Under the pieces are notes generated by a model. That model was not told the DNA's origin. It made no database searches and saw only the letters and a program-made list of their open reading frames with translations. Shown here in pieces: positions 1 through 7,527 of a stretch of 34,645 bases of DNA; the first letter of the stretch is position 1, and every line of letters starts with the position of its first letter. The stretch is taken from contig DASPLH010000103.1 in the NCBI GenBank assembly GCA_035627675.1, positions 1 to 34,645 of the forward strand, written 5' to 3'. The stretch comes from DASPLH01 sp035627675. Its GTDB lineage: Bacteria; Acidobacteriota; Terriglobia; Terriglobales; Acidobacteriaceae. A program made the position numbers and the translations under genes.

Positions 1-52
1 GTGGAACACCCGTGCGGATGAACCATAGTTGCAAACTGTTCCACGTGGAACA
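1..52. promoter_or_regulatory. parS: parS centromere site (one complete, one half at the window edge)
   Basis: Positions 37-52 read TGTTCCACGTGGAACA, a perfect 16-bp palindrome. It fits the widely conserved chromosomal ParB-binding consensus TGTTnCACGTGnAACA. Positions 1-8 read GTGGAACA, exactly the right half of the same palindrome, so a second site probably straddles the window edge about 44 bp away. ParB bound at parS spreads along DNA and recruits ParA and SMC for origin segregation. Paired sites beside rsmG agree with the usual rsmG-parA-parB order, with parAB expected just left of this window. The sequence match is seen; ParB binding is inferred. Confidence 0.85.
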
Positions 53-94
53 ATTCCATTGCTCGGCGGGAAGAGGGTTCAACACGGAGGGACG

Positions 95-257
95 GAGGTT
101 CTCAGGTGCTTAGGTTCTGAGGTGGTTAGGTTCTGAGGTGCTTAGGTTCTGAGGTGCTTAGGTTCTGAGGTCCTTAGGTGCTGAGGTGCTTAGGTTCTTA
201 GGTGGTAGCTCAGCAGCTCAGTAACTCAGTAGCTTAGTAGCTTAGTAGCCCAGCAGC
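95..257. repeat. Octamer minisatellite downstream of rsmG
   Basis: About twenty head-to-tail 8-bp units fill the space after rsmG. The first half (about 95-206) alternates TAGGTTCT and GAGGTGCT. The second half (about 207-257) is made of AGCTCAGC, AGCTCAGT and AGCTTAGT units, which resemble the complement of the first half. The array is therefore roughly two arms of opposite polarity with a strict 8-bp period, and it contains no plausible gene. Related heptamer/octamer runs occur at 13196-13207 and 13328-13352. The function is unknown; replication slippage, transcript-end structure or a nucleoid site are possible. Confidence 0.8.
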
Positions 258-262
258 CTCTA

Positions 263-880
263 TCAGCAGTTCCGGACGGCGAGTACCCGGCTCTCTGACC
301 CGGGGACCGGGATTGGAGCCTGCCAGTCGCCGCCGACCAATTCCTTCGCGCGCGCCACCTGGGCGGCTCCTACCAGCATGGCCAGCCTCCCACCGGGAGC
401 AACAAGCCCCAGCGCCACCGGCAGGACGGAGTCAAACTTCTCGACCGCACGGAAGGTGAGCAGATCCGCCTTGCGCCCGAACTGCTCGGCCCTGCCGTAA
501 TGAACGGCTACGTCCCTCAGTTCCAGCGCTCGGATCACCTCGCGCAGAAACGTCACCTTCTTGATCTGCGACTCGATCAGGGTCATTCGGAGCCCTGGAG
601 CGAAGATTTTGATCGGAATTCCCGGAAAACCTGCCCCGGAACCAAGATCGTTAACAGTCAGGTCGGACTCCGGGACGACGAGGTTCACGGCCGCAAACAG
701 CGATTCGCCGAAATGCCTCCCGACGATCTGCTCCGGATCGCGAACCGCCGTGAGGTTGGTGCGGGCGTTCCACCGAAGCAGTATATCTATATATGTCGAT
801 ATCTGCCCGGCCGCTGCGCCCGGCAGTTCGCGTTCCGCTAGGTAGGGCCTCAATATCTCCTGGAGTCTTTCGCGTTCCAC
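263..880 (-). CDS. rsmG: 16S rRNA (guanine527-N7)-methyltransferase RsmG (GidB)
   Basis: A 205-residue protein that uses SAM to methylate N7 of G527 in the 530 loop of 16S rRNA; loss in other bacteria gives low-level streptomycin resistance. The Rossmann SAM-binding motif DLGSGAGFPGIPIKI lies near residues 78-92. The family pattern RWNARTNLTAVRDPEQIVGRHFGES comes before it, and TFRAVEKFD near residue 142 carries the conserved R-A pair. The length is close to the family's usual 205-240. The start is a GTG at 880 with no clear Shine-Dalgarno, so the exact start is uncertain. The gene lies next to parS, as is common near replication origins, but is separated here from mnmG by about 4.6 kb of other genes. 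Confidence 0.96.
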   Translation of the reverse strand: MERERLQEILRPYLAERELPGAAAGQISTYIDILLRWNARTNLTAVRDPEQIVGRHFGESLFAAVNLVVPESDLTVNDLGSGAGFPGIPIKIFAPGLRMTLIESQIKKVTFLREVIRALELRDVAVHYGRAEQFGRKADLLTFRAVEKFDSVLPVALGLVAPGGRLAMLVGAAQVARAKELVGGDWQAPIPVPGSESRVLAVRNC

Positions 881-1048
881 AGTTCAACGATAGCATCCGC
901 GCCCGTGGCGTCCGTTGAAGCCGGCCCAAAGCCTCCGCGGGCGTTGATGATCCCCCGCGCATTTCGCTATGATCGCCTGTTCCCTTTCGGGGACACATCC
1001 CATCGTCGGCACGCGTGGGGCGTGGCCGGTGATTACCGTTCGACACAC

Positions 1049-1705
1049 ATGCACAACGACATACTCGCGAACGTGACCCTCTCGGGTCTGCCTCTTGTTT
1101 TCGAACTCGACTGGCCGTTTCATCCATCCACATCCGGCGGCGACTTCCAGGTCCTGCACGGCAGCGTCAGCCTTGCCGATGGCAGCCAGCTCAAGGCCAA
1201 TGTCGCCATCCATCTCTCGGCGACCATGCTCGAGCTGCTTCCCTCGCTCGACGCCGCCGAGGCGCAACCGTACGTTTTGAATGCACTGCGCAAGTGGACA
1301 GACAGGAAGGAGCTGGAGTTCCTGAAGTCCGGGAAGCTGCAGCCAGTGCAGCTTTCGAGCCGCTTCAAGAACTTCAGCACCGGCGGTTGGCATTTTGAGA
1401 GTGCGACCGACGCGGAGATCGAACAGCTGTTGAAAGACAAGCTCTACTGGGTGGCCGGCAAGATTACAGGCGCGCCCGTAGCGCTCAACGATCCGGCGGA
1501 CGCGCTCTACCTTGGCACCTCGACCGCGAAACTCGCCCAAGCCGGCGACCGGCTGCACGCGCTGGGACTGCTGCAAAGCGTCGGCACGCTGGCGGTGCCC
1601 ACCGAAGCCCTGCTGGCGCTGTCGCATGAGTTCGAAACGCGCGCAAGCAAAGCGTTCGAGAACCTTCAGATGAAGCACGCCTTCGAGAGCGTCAAGGGAC
1701 ACTAA
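1049..1705 (+). CDS. Conserved hypothetical protein, unrecognised family
   Basis: A 218-residue soluble protein, counting from the ATG at 1049 (MHNDILANVTLSG). The frame stays open upstream to 905, but that stretch looks like untranslated DNA (Arg/Pro/His rich). There is no signal peptide or membrane segment. The N-terminal half is beta-rich (LPLVFELDWPF, FQVLHGSVSLADGSQLKANVAIHLSAT) and the C-terminal half is helical, with alternating charged and Ala/Leu residues. No catalytic motif was recognised. It is divergent from rsmG and convergent with the antiporter gene, with a hairpin terminator between them. A long antisense frame covers the same DNA, but this frame has the more protein-like composition. 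Function unknown. Confidence 0.7.
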   Translation: MHNDILANVTLSGLPLVFELDWPFHPSTSGGDFQVLHGSVSLADGSQLKANVAIHLSATMLELLPSLDAAEAQPYVLNALRKWTDRKELEFLKSGKLQPVQLSSRFKNFSTGGWHFESATDAEIEQLLKDKLYWVAGKITGAPVALNDPADALYLGTSTAKLAQAGDRLHALGLLQSVGTLAVPTEALLALSHEFETRASKAFENLQMKHAFESVKGH

Positions 1706-1735
1706 GCCAGCGTCTCGCGAGGTATCTAACGAGAG

Positions 1736-1762
1736 GCAGCCGGGCTTTCAAGCTCCGGCTGC
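1736..1762. terminator. Bidirectional hairpin between convergent genes
   Basis: GCAGCCGG (1736-1743) pairs with CCGGCTGC (1755-1762). An inner GCT/AGC pair extends the stem around a TTCA loop. It lies between the stop of the 218-residue gene (1705) and the stop of the antiporter gene (1786), so it can serve both. There is no strong T-run on either side. Confidence 0.6.
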
Positions 1763-1785
1763 TTCCACACACCGATCCCGCCCCA

Positions 1786-3249
1786 CTAATACACTTCGGC
1801 TCCAAACATGGTGGATACATCGGCCCGGACTTCCGAGGAGGCCATGATCAGGGCGGTGTCGCCCCGCTGAAGTTGCGTCCCACCCTGCGGCACCACGAAG
1901 TGGTCGCCGCGCCGCAGCAGCAGGATCAACACACCCGTTGGCAGGGCGAGATCGACGATGCGCTTGCCCTCCAGCGGCGAGCCGTCACCAACCAGCGCCT
2001 GGAATACGTCGCCTTCCGATTTTGTGGACGGGTTGAAGATCAGCGGGAAGTCGCGATACGACGTGCCGGCCATTTCGCACCGCAGGAACTTAGCCGCCGG
2101 TGCGATCGTGGTCCCCTGCAACAGCAGTGAACTCAGGGCCACGAAGAAGACCACATGAAATATCGTCTCGGACTGCGGAAGCCCGGCAAGTTGAGGAAAT
2201 GTAGCGAGAACGATCGGCGCGGCGCCTTTCAACCCGGCCCAGGAGACCAGCAACTTCTCGCGGACCTCGAACCGCTTCCCTGGCAGTGCGATGAACACGC
2301 TCAACGGCCTGGCGACGAACATCACAAACAAAGCAATCGCCATAGACACGGCGGCCAAGGTCGTCAAGCGCGACGGGAAGACTTGCAGACCGAGCACGAG
2401 GAACATCGCAATCTGCATCAGCCACGCCACGCCATCGTGGAACAACCGCAGCGTGTTCTTGTGAATGAGCGTCGCCTGCCCCAGCACGAGTCCTGCGATG
2501 TAAGCTGCAAGGAAGCCGCTCCCCTCCAGTACCGCGGCAAGTCCATAGGCCAGCACGGCCATCATGATGCTGAGAACTGGGTAGAGTCCCTCCCATTCCA
2601 GCTTGATGCCGTTGATCACCGCCACGGCGAAGCGCCCAACCGCGAGTCCCACACCTGCGCCGACCAGGATTTGCAGCACGAGGAACCCTGCCGCGCGCCA
2701 TAGCCCGTACTCGGGGTTTTGAATCAGCTCGATCAACAAGATTGTGAGCAGCACCGCCATCGGGTCGTTGCTGCCCGACTCAAACTCGATGAGCTCACGC
2801 AAGCCGCCCCGCAAGTTCAGCCGCTGCAGGCGCAGCACGTTGAAAACCGCCGCGGCGTCGGTCGAGGCGACGATCGCCCCCAGCAGCAGACCCTCTTTCC
2901 ATCCGAAATTGAGGATCCACGATGAGAACAGGCCGGTAGTAGCCGCGGTGACAACGATCCCAATGGTCGCCAGGCTGATGCCTGGGGCGAGCACGGGACG
3001 TATATGAGCGATGCGGGTGTCGAATCCTGCCGAGAAGAGGATGACGCTCAGGGCGATGACGCCGACCAGTTGCGCCGCCCAGGGGAAGTCGAAGTAGATT
3101 CCGCCGGGCCCGTCGGAGCCCGCCAGCATGCCGATGACGGCGAACAGCAGCAGCGAGGGAACGCCGATACGCGCCGATAGCTTGCTTGCGAAGACGCTGA
3201 CAAGGAACAGCATTCCCACGACAAGCAGGATTACGTCAATCCGCGGCAT
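1786..3249 (-). CDS. nhaP2: K+/H+ antiporter, CPA1 family NhaP2/CvrA type, with TrkA-C domain
   Basis: A 487-residue inner-membrane cation/proton antiporter. Residues 1-385 form about 12-13 hydrophobic segments, beginning LLVVGMLFLVSVFASKL. The CPA1 core motifs ASTDAAAVFNVLR (near 129) and ESGSNDPMAVLLT (near 157) carry the acidic residues of the ion path. Residues about 400-487 form a TrkA-C (RCK_C) regulatory domain (GSPLEGKRIVDLALPTGVLILLLRRG), the hallmark of NhaP2/CvrA proteins, which export K+ and protect cell volume. The length and domain order match that subfamily. The start is the ATG at 3249. The ion specificity (K+ rather than Na+) comes from the subfamily, not from the residues. 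Confidence 0.88.
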   Translation of the reverse strand: MPRIDVILLVVGMLFLVSVFASKLSARIGVPSLLLFAVIGMLAGSDGPGGIYFDFPWAAQLVGVIALSVILFSAGFDTRIAHIRPVLAPGISLATIGIVVTAATTGLFSSWILNFGWKEGLLLGAIVASTDAAAVFNVLRLQRLNLRGGLRELIEFESGSNDPMAVLLTILLIELIQNPEYGLWRAAGFLVLQILVGAGVGLAVGRFAVAVINGIKLEWEGLYPVLSIMMAVLAYGLAAVLEGSGFLAAYIAGLVLGQATLIHKNTLRLFHDGVAWLMQIAMFLVLGLQVFPSRLTTLAAVSMAIALFVMFVARPLSVFIALPGKRFEVREKLLVSWAGLKGAAPIVLATFPQLAGLPQSETIFHVVFFVALSSLLLQGTTIAPAAKFLRCEMAGTSYRDFPLIFNPSTKSEGDVFQALVGDGSPLEGKRIVDLALPTGVLILLLRRGDHFVVPQGGTQLQRGDTALIMASSEVRADVSTMFGAEVY

Positions 3250-3310
3250 GTTGGGAGTTTATTGCCCGCCGCGATTCCTGAAAAGCGGGGCGCGCCAGGA
3301 CCGCTGACGC

Positions 3311-3832
3311 TCACTCACCCTTCGCAGCAGGTTTCCCCTTCGCGGCGCCCTTCTTGCGCCACACCTGGGTGGACTTGGACTCGCCTTCCGGCCCTTTCGC
3401 GGTGCGCTCCACATTCATCGTCCGCCCGTCTTCGGAAAACGTGATGCGCTCCTGCGCTTCCATCCCCTTGTCGTCCTTGAACTCTGCCATCAGGGTATCG
3501 CCTTCCCACCGGAACGACGCCTGCGAAGAACCCGGCGGGACCGTTTCGGAGGGCCTCATGCTCCCGTCGGGCTTTCCTGACCAGGAGTCCTTGTACGTCT
3601 TCCCCTTGGCATCGACTTCGGTGTAGGTGTACGAGATTCGGTCGGCAGAAGACTCGGTCACGTGCAGAGACGCCCTCCTGGGAGGCGGCGTCTTCCCGAA
3701 GTCCGACTTGGCCTTATCCAGCGTCCACCTTCCAACGCCTTGACTCTTCTTGTCCGTACCTGGAGCGGTCTGTGCGCTGACCACCATGGCAGCCACGAGC
3801 AACAGCGCTATACATGCAACGATTCTGCGCAT
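3311..3832 (-). CDS. Small secreted protein, unrecognised family
   Basis: A 173-residue exported protein. The start is the ATG at 3832, preceded by a good AAGGGGG Shine-Dalgarno. A signal peptide (MRRIVACIALLLVAAMVVSAQT) is followed by a mature region containing VGRWTLDKAKSDFGKTPPPRRASLHV, SYTYTEVDAKGKTYKDSWSGKPDG and a basic tail KKGAAKGKPAAKG. The pattern 'W-x-L-D/N-x-x-K-S' followed by beta-strands that read out a modelled difference resembles the small lipocalin-like secreted proteins common in Acidobacteria. The frame continues upstream to 4210, but that part overlaps the polyferredoxin gene. Function unknown. Confidence 0.75.
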   Translation of the reverse strand: MRRIVACIALLLVAAMVVSAQTAPGTDKKSQGVGRWTLDKAKSDFGKTPPPRRASLHVTESSADRISYTYTEVDAKGKTYKDSWSGKPDGSMRPSETVPPGSSQASFRWEGDTLMAEFKDDKGMEAQERITFSEDGRTMNVERTAKGPEGESKSTQVWRKKGAAKGKPAAKGE

Positions 3833-3918
3833 ACGTCCCCCTTGGAATCTCAGACTCGAGATTGCAGCTCGCAGACTTGGATTCTTCCAACCTGCAGGGG
3901 GATAACTTCCTGGAGGGC

Positions 3919-3954
3919 AGATCTCAGAATTTCCAATTGGAAATTCTGAGATCT
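3919..3954. repeat. 36-bp perfect palindrome after the polyferredoxin gene
   Basis: The two 18-nt halves are exact reverse complements about the centre CCAATTGG (3933-3940); the outer ends are AGATCT. The right arm can also re-pair: AATTGGA (3935-3941) with TCCAATT (3954-3960). The palindrome starts six bases beyond the stop of the polyferredoxin gene and lies in the 127-bp space before the next gene. A weaker inverted repeat, AATCTC/GAGATT, follows at 3846-3863. There is no T-run, so it is a weak candidate intrinsic terminator; an AT-rich extragenic palindrome or protein-binding site is equally possible. Confidence 0.75.
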
Positions 3955-3959
3955 CCAAT

Positions 3960-5141
3960 TCACATGCCGGGGTGTCCGGACTCGGCCGCTCGCGGCACCA
4001 GTTCCATGTACACCGACGATGGGATGTTCGTCTGCCAGTGTCCGGAAATTTTGGCGTAGCCGACAATTCCGAAGAACACCAGGGCAATGGCCGCCGCCAC
4101 AGCCCAGGGCTGCAACGTCCGGCTCTTCCAACGCGCCGCGATGGCAGGGTTGCCCGGCTGCGTGCCCGGCTCTCCTGCTCGGCGTGGAGGCAGCGCGAAC
4201 TGTAGAGCATCTTCCGCGGGGCAAGCGGCGACGCACTCCATGCAGGCCGTACACTCGGCCGACTGGATCTTCACCAGCTTATCGACCGGCAGCGACGACG
4301 GGCAGGCCTTGGCGCACTTCGCGCAATCGATGCAGGCGTCGGCGTCGCGGCGAATCTTCGCCGGGCTCAGCATCGAGATGATCCCCAACAGCGCGCCGTA
4401 AGGACACAGATAGCGGCACCAGACGTTCTGGATGAAGATCGAGAGCGCGACCAGCACGGTGATCACCAGCAGGGCCGTGTCGCTCATATCGCGGAAGAAG
4501 TTCAGCATCTTCACGTCGGCGATGATGCCGTACGGAGTCTCGAGGAACTGCGCCAGCGCGATGGCCGACATCTCGCCGATGATGTACACGAAAAAGCCGA
4601 GCAGCAGGTACTTCAGCCCACGCAACGGAATGTCGGCGTAGCGGTGCACCTTGATGTTCGTGTGGAAGACCTTGCGTCCGAACTTCCAGAGGTACTCCGA
4701 AAGCGTTCCCACCGGACACAGCCACGAACAGAACGACTTCTTCAGCAGCACGCTCATGGTGAGGAACGCGACGAGCAGGAACATCGCTGCCGGGTGAATC
4801 TTCGGGATCGCCTGCGTCAGGATGGCGTACTTCAGGTTCATCAGGGCGGCGATCGGAAGCCAGCCCTCGACTCCCGCGGGCCGCTCCACATTCCACCCGC
4901 GCGTGCCGCCAGTCTCGTAATACAGCGTCCACATGTAGAACACGACGCCGAGATAAAGATTGAGGGCGACAAAAGCGAACTGGAAGATGCGACGCAGTTT
5001 CTGGGAATTGTTCGCGTCGGTACGTCGAATCAACTTCTTCTTGGTTTTGATTTCAGATGTGGCAACCGGGCGCTCGGGACTCTGCTCGGCCGCCGGGCCG
5101 GGGAGGTTATCGGTATCAGTGCTTATAGGATGAGTGGCCAT
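3960..5141 (-). CDS. Membrane-bound 4Fe-4S polyferredoxin (NapH/YccM/CcoG-like)
   Basis: A 393-residue inner-membrane redox protein. Two CxxxCP motifs lie at membrane edges (C138/C142 in CSWLCPVG and C242/C246 in CRYLCPYG), as in NapH and the C-terminal half of NosR. Two complete ferredoxin motifs follow: C270-C273-C276-C280 and C297-C300-C303-C307. Hydrophobic segments lie near residues 52-70, 115-133, 176-198, 222-240 and 343-365. Proteins of this family pass electrons from quinol or ferredoxin across the membrane to periplasmic reductases; no such partner is in this window. The start ATG at 5141 has GGAAGG five bases upstream. An FNR/Dnr-like inverted repeat lies about 50 bp upstream. The exact subfamily is not certain. 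Confidence 0.85.
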   Translation of the reverse strand: MATHPISTDTDNLPGPAAEQSPERPVATSEIKTKKKLIRRTDANNSQKLRRIFQFAFVALNLYLGVVFYMWTLYYETGGTRGWNVERPAGVEGWLPIAALMNLKYAILTQAIPKIHPAAMFLLVAFLTMSVLLKKSFCSWLCPVGTLSEYLWKFGRKVFHTNIKVHRYADIPLRGLKYLLLGFFVYIIGEMSAIALAQFLETPYGIIADVKMLNFFRDMSDTALLVITVLVALSIFIQNVWCRYLCPYGALLGIISMLSPAKIRRDADACIDCAKCAKACPSSLPVDKLVKIQSAECTACMECVAACPAEDALQFALPPRRAGEPGTQPGNPAIAARWKSRTLQPWAVAAAIALVFFGIVGYAKISGHWQTNIPSSVYMELVPRAAESGHPGM

Positions 5142-5187
5142 GGCAACCTTCCAATGAAAGCCTAGAAGGTGGCATCACCTCGCACTA

Positions 5188-5199
5188 TGACTTAGGTCA
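5188..5199 (-). promoter_or_regulatory. FNR/Dnr-type dyad (TGAC-N4-GTCA) upstream of the polyferredoxin gene
   Basis: The sequence TGACTTAGGTCA is a perfect dyad with a 4-base spacer. It is centred about 52 bp upstream of the polyferredoxin start codon. Crp/Fnr-superfamily regulators of oxygen or NO response recognise TTGAN/TTGAC half-sites with a 4-base spacer. A regulator of this superfamily is encoded at 32593-33330, though no link between the two is shown. The outer T of the canonical TTGAC half-site is missing on both sides, so the match is partial. Confidence 0.35.
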
Positions 5200-5237
5200 C
5201 AAACTCGGATTATCCTTGGAGCCCCTTGGAGGCCCGC

Positions 5238-5506
5238 ATGATCGCACGGATCTGGCACGGATGGACCACCCACCGCCACGCCGATGCTTACGAGAAACTA
5301 CTGCGCTCGCACGTGCTGCCCGGCATCCACCGCATCGCTGGGTACCGAGGCGCGTACCTGCTGCGGCATCCAGAGAGTCGAACAGGGTGATAGCGTTCGC
5401 GGGCGAGGACTATACGCTCGCCGTCATTGAACCCGAAGCGCACAAACTCCTCACGCGCTTCGATCTGCGATCGGCGCACTACAAGGTCGTAGACAGGTTG
5501 GAGTGA
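5238..5506 (+). pseudogene. Broken antibiotic-biosynthesis-monooxygenase (ABM) domain protein
   Basis: An ATG at 5238 with GGAGG five bases upstream opens MIARIWHGWTTHRHADAYEKLL...IAGYRGAYLLRHPESRTG and stops at 5388-5390 after 50 residues. A second frame overlaps it by a base and carries VIAFAGEDYTLAVIEPEAHKLLTRFDLRSAHYKVV, stopping at 5506. The two parts are the N- and C-terminal halves of one ABM-fold protein of about 100 residues. The expected middle strand ('EFVTLTLFDSLDA'-like, some 15-20 codons) is missing. A deletion that also shifts the frame explains this. ABM proteins are small ferredoxin-like-fold enzymes, some of them cofactor-free oxygenases. The gene ends exactly against the mnmG stop codon (5507). 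Confidence 0.8.
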
Positions 5507-7432
5507 CTACCGGGACGCTTGCGCTTGCGTGCGGCGGCGTCCCTGAATTTCTATATAGACATGGATCAATGAAACGGCAGCCGGTGTCACGCCGGGGATT
5601 CGGCTGGCCTGTCCCAGCGTGCCTGGGCGAACGCGCGTCAACTTCTCATTCATCTCGCGCGAGAGGCCGCTGACTGCCGAGTAGTCGAACCATTCGGGAA
5701 TCGAGCGCTCTTCGGCCTTCTTCAGCCGCTCGATCGCCTTCTCCTGCTGCTGGAGGTATCCCGCGTACTTGATCTCGGTCTCCACCGACTTCAGCTCATT
5801 GCGAACCTCGACCGGCATCGCATCCTGGCGAGCGAAGAACTCGGGCATGAGTTGCTGAGCGACCACAGCCAAGTCGTCGATGCCCACCTCGGGACGCTTC
5901 AGCAGTTGCGCGTACGTCTGCCCAGTCACGACACCGACTTTCTCGGCCAGCGCCGCCGGAAGGTCCCCATTTACGCGCGACGTCTCCAGGGTTTTGCGCA
6001 GCTTCTCGGTGCGCCCCTGCTTGGCGAGATAGTCCTGCCACGCATCGTCGCTGATGAGTCCCACGCGGCGGCCATGGGGCGTGAGGCGACGGTCCGCGTT
6101 GTCGATGCGCAGGTGCAGGCGGAACTCCGCGCGCGACGTGAACATCCGGTACGGCTCGTTCGTTCCCTTGCTGATCAGGTCGTCGATCAGGATCGCCGTG
6201 TAGGCTTCCGTGCGATCAAGAATGAGCGGCGCTTCGCCCTTGATGGCCAGCGCGGCGTTGATGCCCGCCATCAGTCCCTGGCAGGCAGCCTCTTCGTAAC
6301 CGCTGGTTCCGTTGATCTGTCCGGCGAGGTAGAGACGGGCGATCTGCTTCGTTTGCAGCGTGCGTTCGAGCTCCGTCGGGTCGATCGAGTCGTACTCGAT
6401 GGCATAGCCCGGCCGCAGCATCTCTGCCGTTTCCAGCCCCGGGACCGATTTGATGATCGCCAGTTGCACGTCCACCGGAAGGCTGGTGCTCATGCCGTTG
6501 ACGTAGATCTCGTGCGTGTTCAGTCCCTCGGGCTCGAGGTAGAGCTGGTGCGTCTCCTTGTCCGGGAACTTGACGATCTTGTCTTCGATCGAAGGGCAGT
6601 AGCGCGGCCCGATCGACTGGATCTGGCCGCTGTACATCGGCGACCGGTGAACGTTTTCGCGAATGACGCGGTGCGTCTCGTCCGTCGTGTAGGCGATGTA
6701 GCACGGCACCTGCGACTGCGTGATCTTCTTCGTGCGGAAGCTGAAGGGCGTCGGGTCGGCATCGCCAGGCTGCTCCTGGAATCGCGACCAGTCGATGGTG
6801 CGTCCGTCGAGGCGCGGTGGAGTTCCGGTCTTCAGCCGGCAGCCTCGGAGTCCCAGGCGCTTCAGCGCCTCACCCAGCAGCACCGCCGGAGGCTCGCCGC
6901 TGCGACCCGCCGGATACGTCTGCTCGCCGCAGTGAATCAGCCCGTTGAGGAACGTGCCGGTTGTAACCACCACGGCCTGCGCGCCCACGGTCCTGCCGTC
7001 GCGGAGCTTCACCCCACGCGCGATGCGACGTTCGCCGTCCTCGATGACCAGGTCTGCGACTTCGGCCTGCTTGATCGTGAGGTTCGGCTGCGACTCCAGC
7101 ACTTCGCGCATCTTCAGCCGGTACTGCTGCTTGTCGCACTGCGCTCGGGGAGACCATACGGCGGGACCGCGAGACGTATTCAGCAGCCGAAACTGTATGC
7201 CGACGGCGTCCGTTACCTCGCCCATGATGCCGCCGAGGGCGTCAACCTCGCGGACGAGGTGCCCCTTGGCAATGCCGCCAATGGCGGGATTGCAGGACAT
7301 CTGGGCAATCAGGTCCACGTTGAGCGTCAACAGCGCGGTCTTCAAGCCCATGCGCGCCGCAGCCATGGCCGCCTCGCACCCGGCATGACCGGCGCCCACG
7401 ACCACAACGTCGTAATGTTCGGTGAACTGCAT
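5507..7432 (-). CDS. mnmG: tRNA uridine-5-carboxymethylaminomethyl synthesis enzyme MnmG (GidA)
   Basis: A 641-residue FAD enzyme that, with MnmE, installs the cmnm5 group on the wobble uridine of several tRNAs using 5,10-methylene-THF. The dinucleotide-binding motif VVVVGAGHAGCEAA is at residues 9-22. The family signatures SCNPAIGGIAKGHLVREVDALGG (near 46), CRLKTGTPPRLDG (near 197) and GQINGTSGYEEAACQGLMAG (near 371) are intact. The length is slightly over the usual 620-630. The start ATG at 7432 lacks a Shine-Dalgarno. Overlap with antisense frames is ignored. mnmG is usually adjacent to rsmG near oriC; here four genes or remnants lie between them. Confidence 0.98.
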   Translation of the reverse strand: MQFTEHYDVVVVGAGHAGCEAAMAAARMGLKTALLTLNVDLIAQMSCNPAIGGIAKGHLVREVDALGGIMGEVTDAVGIQFRLLNTSRGPAVWSPRAQCDKQQYRLKMREVLESQPNLTIKQAEVADLVIEDGERRIARGVKLRDGRTVGAQAVVVTTGTFLNGLIHCGEQTYPAGRSGEPPAVLLGEALKRLGLRGCRLKTGTPPRLDGRTIDWSRFQEQPGDADPTPFSFRTKKITQSQVPCYIAYTTDETHRVIRENVHRSPMYSGQIQSIGPRYCPSIEDKIVKFPDKETHQLYLEPEGLNTHEIYVNGMSTSLPVDVQLAIIKSVPGLETAEMLRPGYAIEYDSIDPTELERTLQTKQIARLYLAGQINGTSGYEEAACQGLMAGINAALAIKGEAPLILDRTEAYTAILIDDLISKGTNEPYRMFTSRAEFRLHLRIDNADRRLTPHGRRVGLISDDAWQDYLAKQGRTEKLRKTLETSRVNGDLPAALAEKVGVVTGQTYAQLLKRPEVGIDDLAVVAQQLMPEFFARQDAMPVEVRNELKSVETEIKYAGYLQQQEKAIERLKKAEERSIPEWFDYSAVSGLSREMNEKLTRVRPGTLGQASRIPGVTPAAVSLIHVYIEIQGRRRTQAQASR

Positions 7433-7527
7433 AATGGAGGGAAACTAGGTGCTTCTATTCTAACAATTGGGGGAAGGTCGCCGGCGGATTCGGTGCTATG
7501 CTTCCGCACATTCAGGAACTCACATCG

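Noticed and set aside
95..257. CRISPR-like periodicity
   Set aside because: Units are 8 bp with no spacers, and no cas genes are present.
884..1702. 272-residue minus frame opposite the unknown 218-residue gene
   Set aside because: Both strands are open, but this one is Arg/Gln/Gly rich and reads through the rsmG start region; the plus frame has better protein-like sequence.
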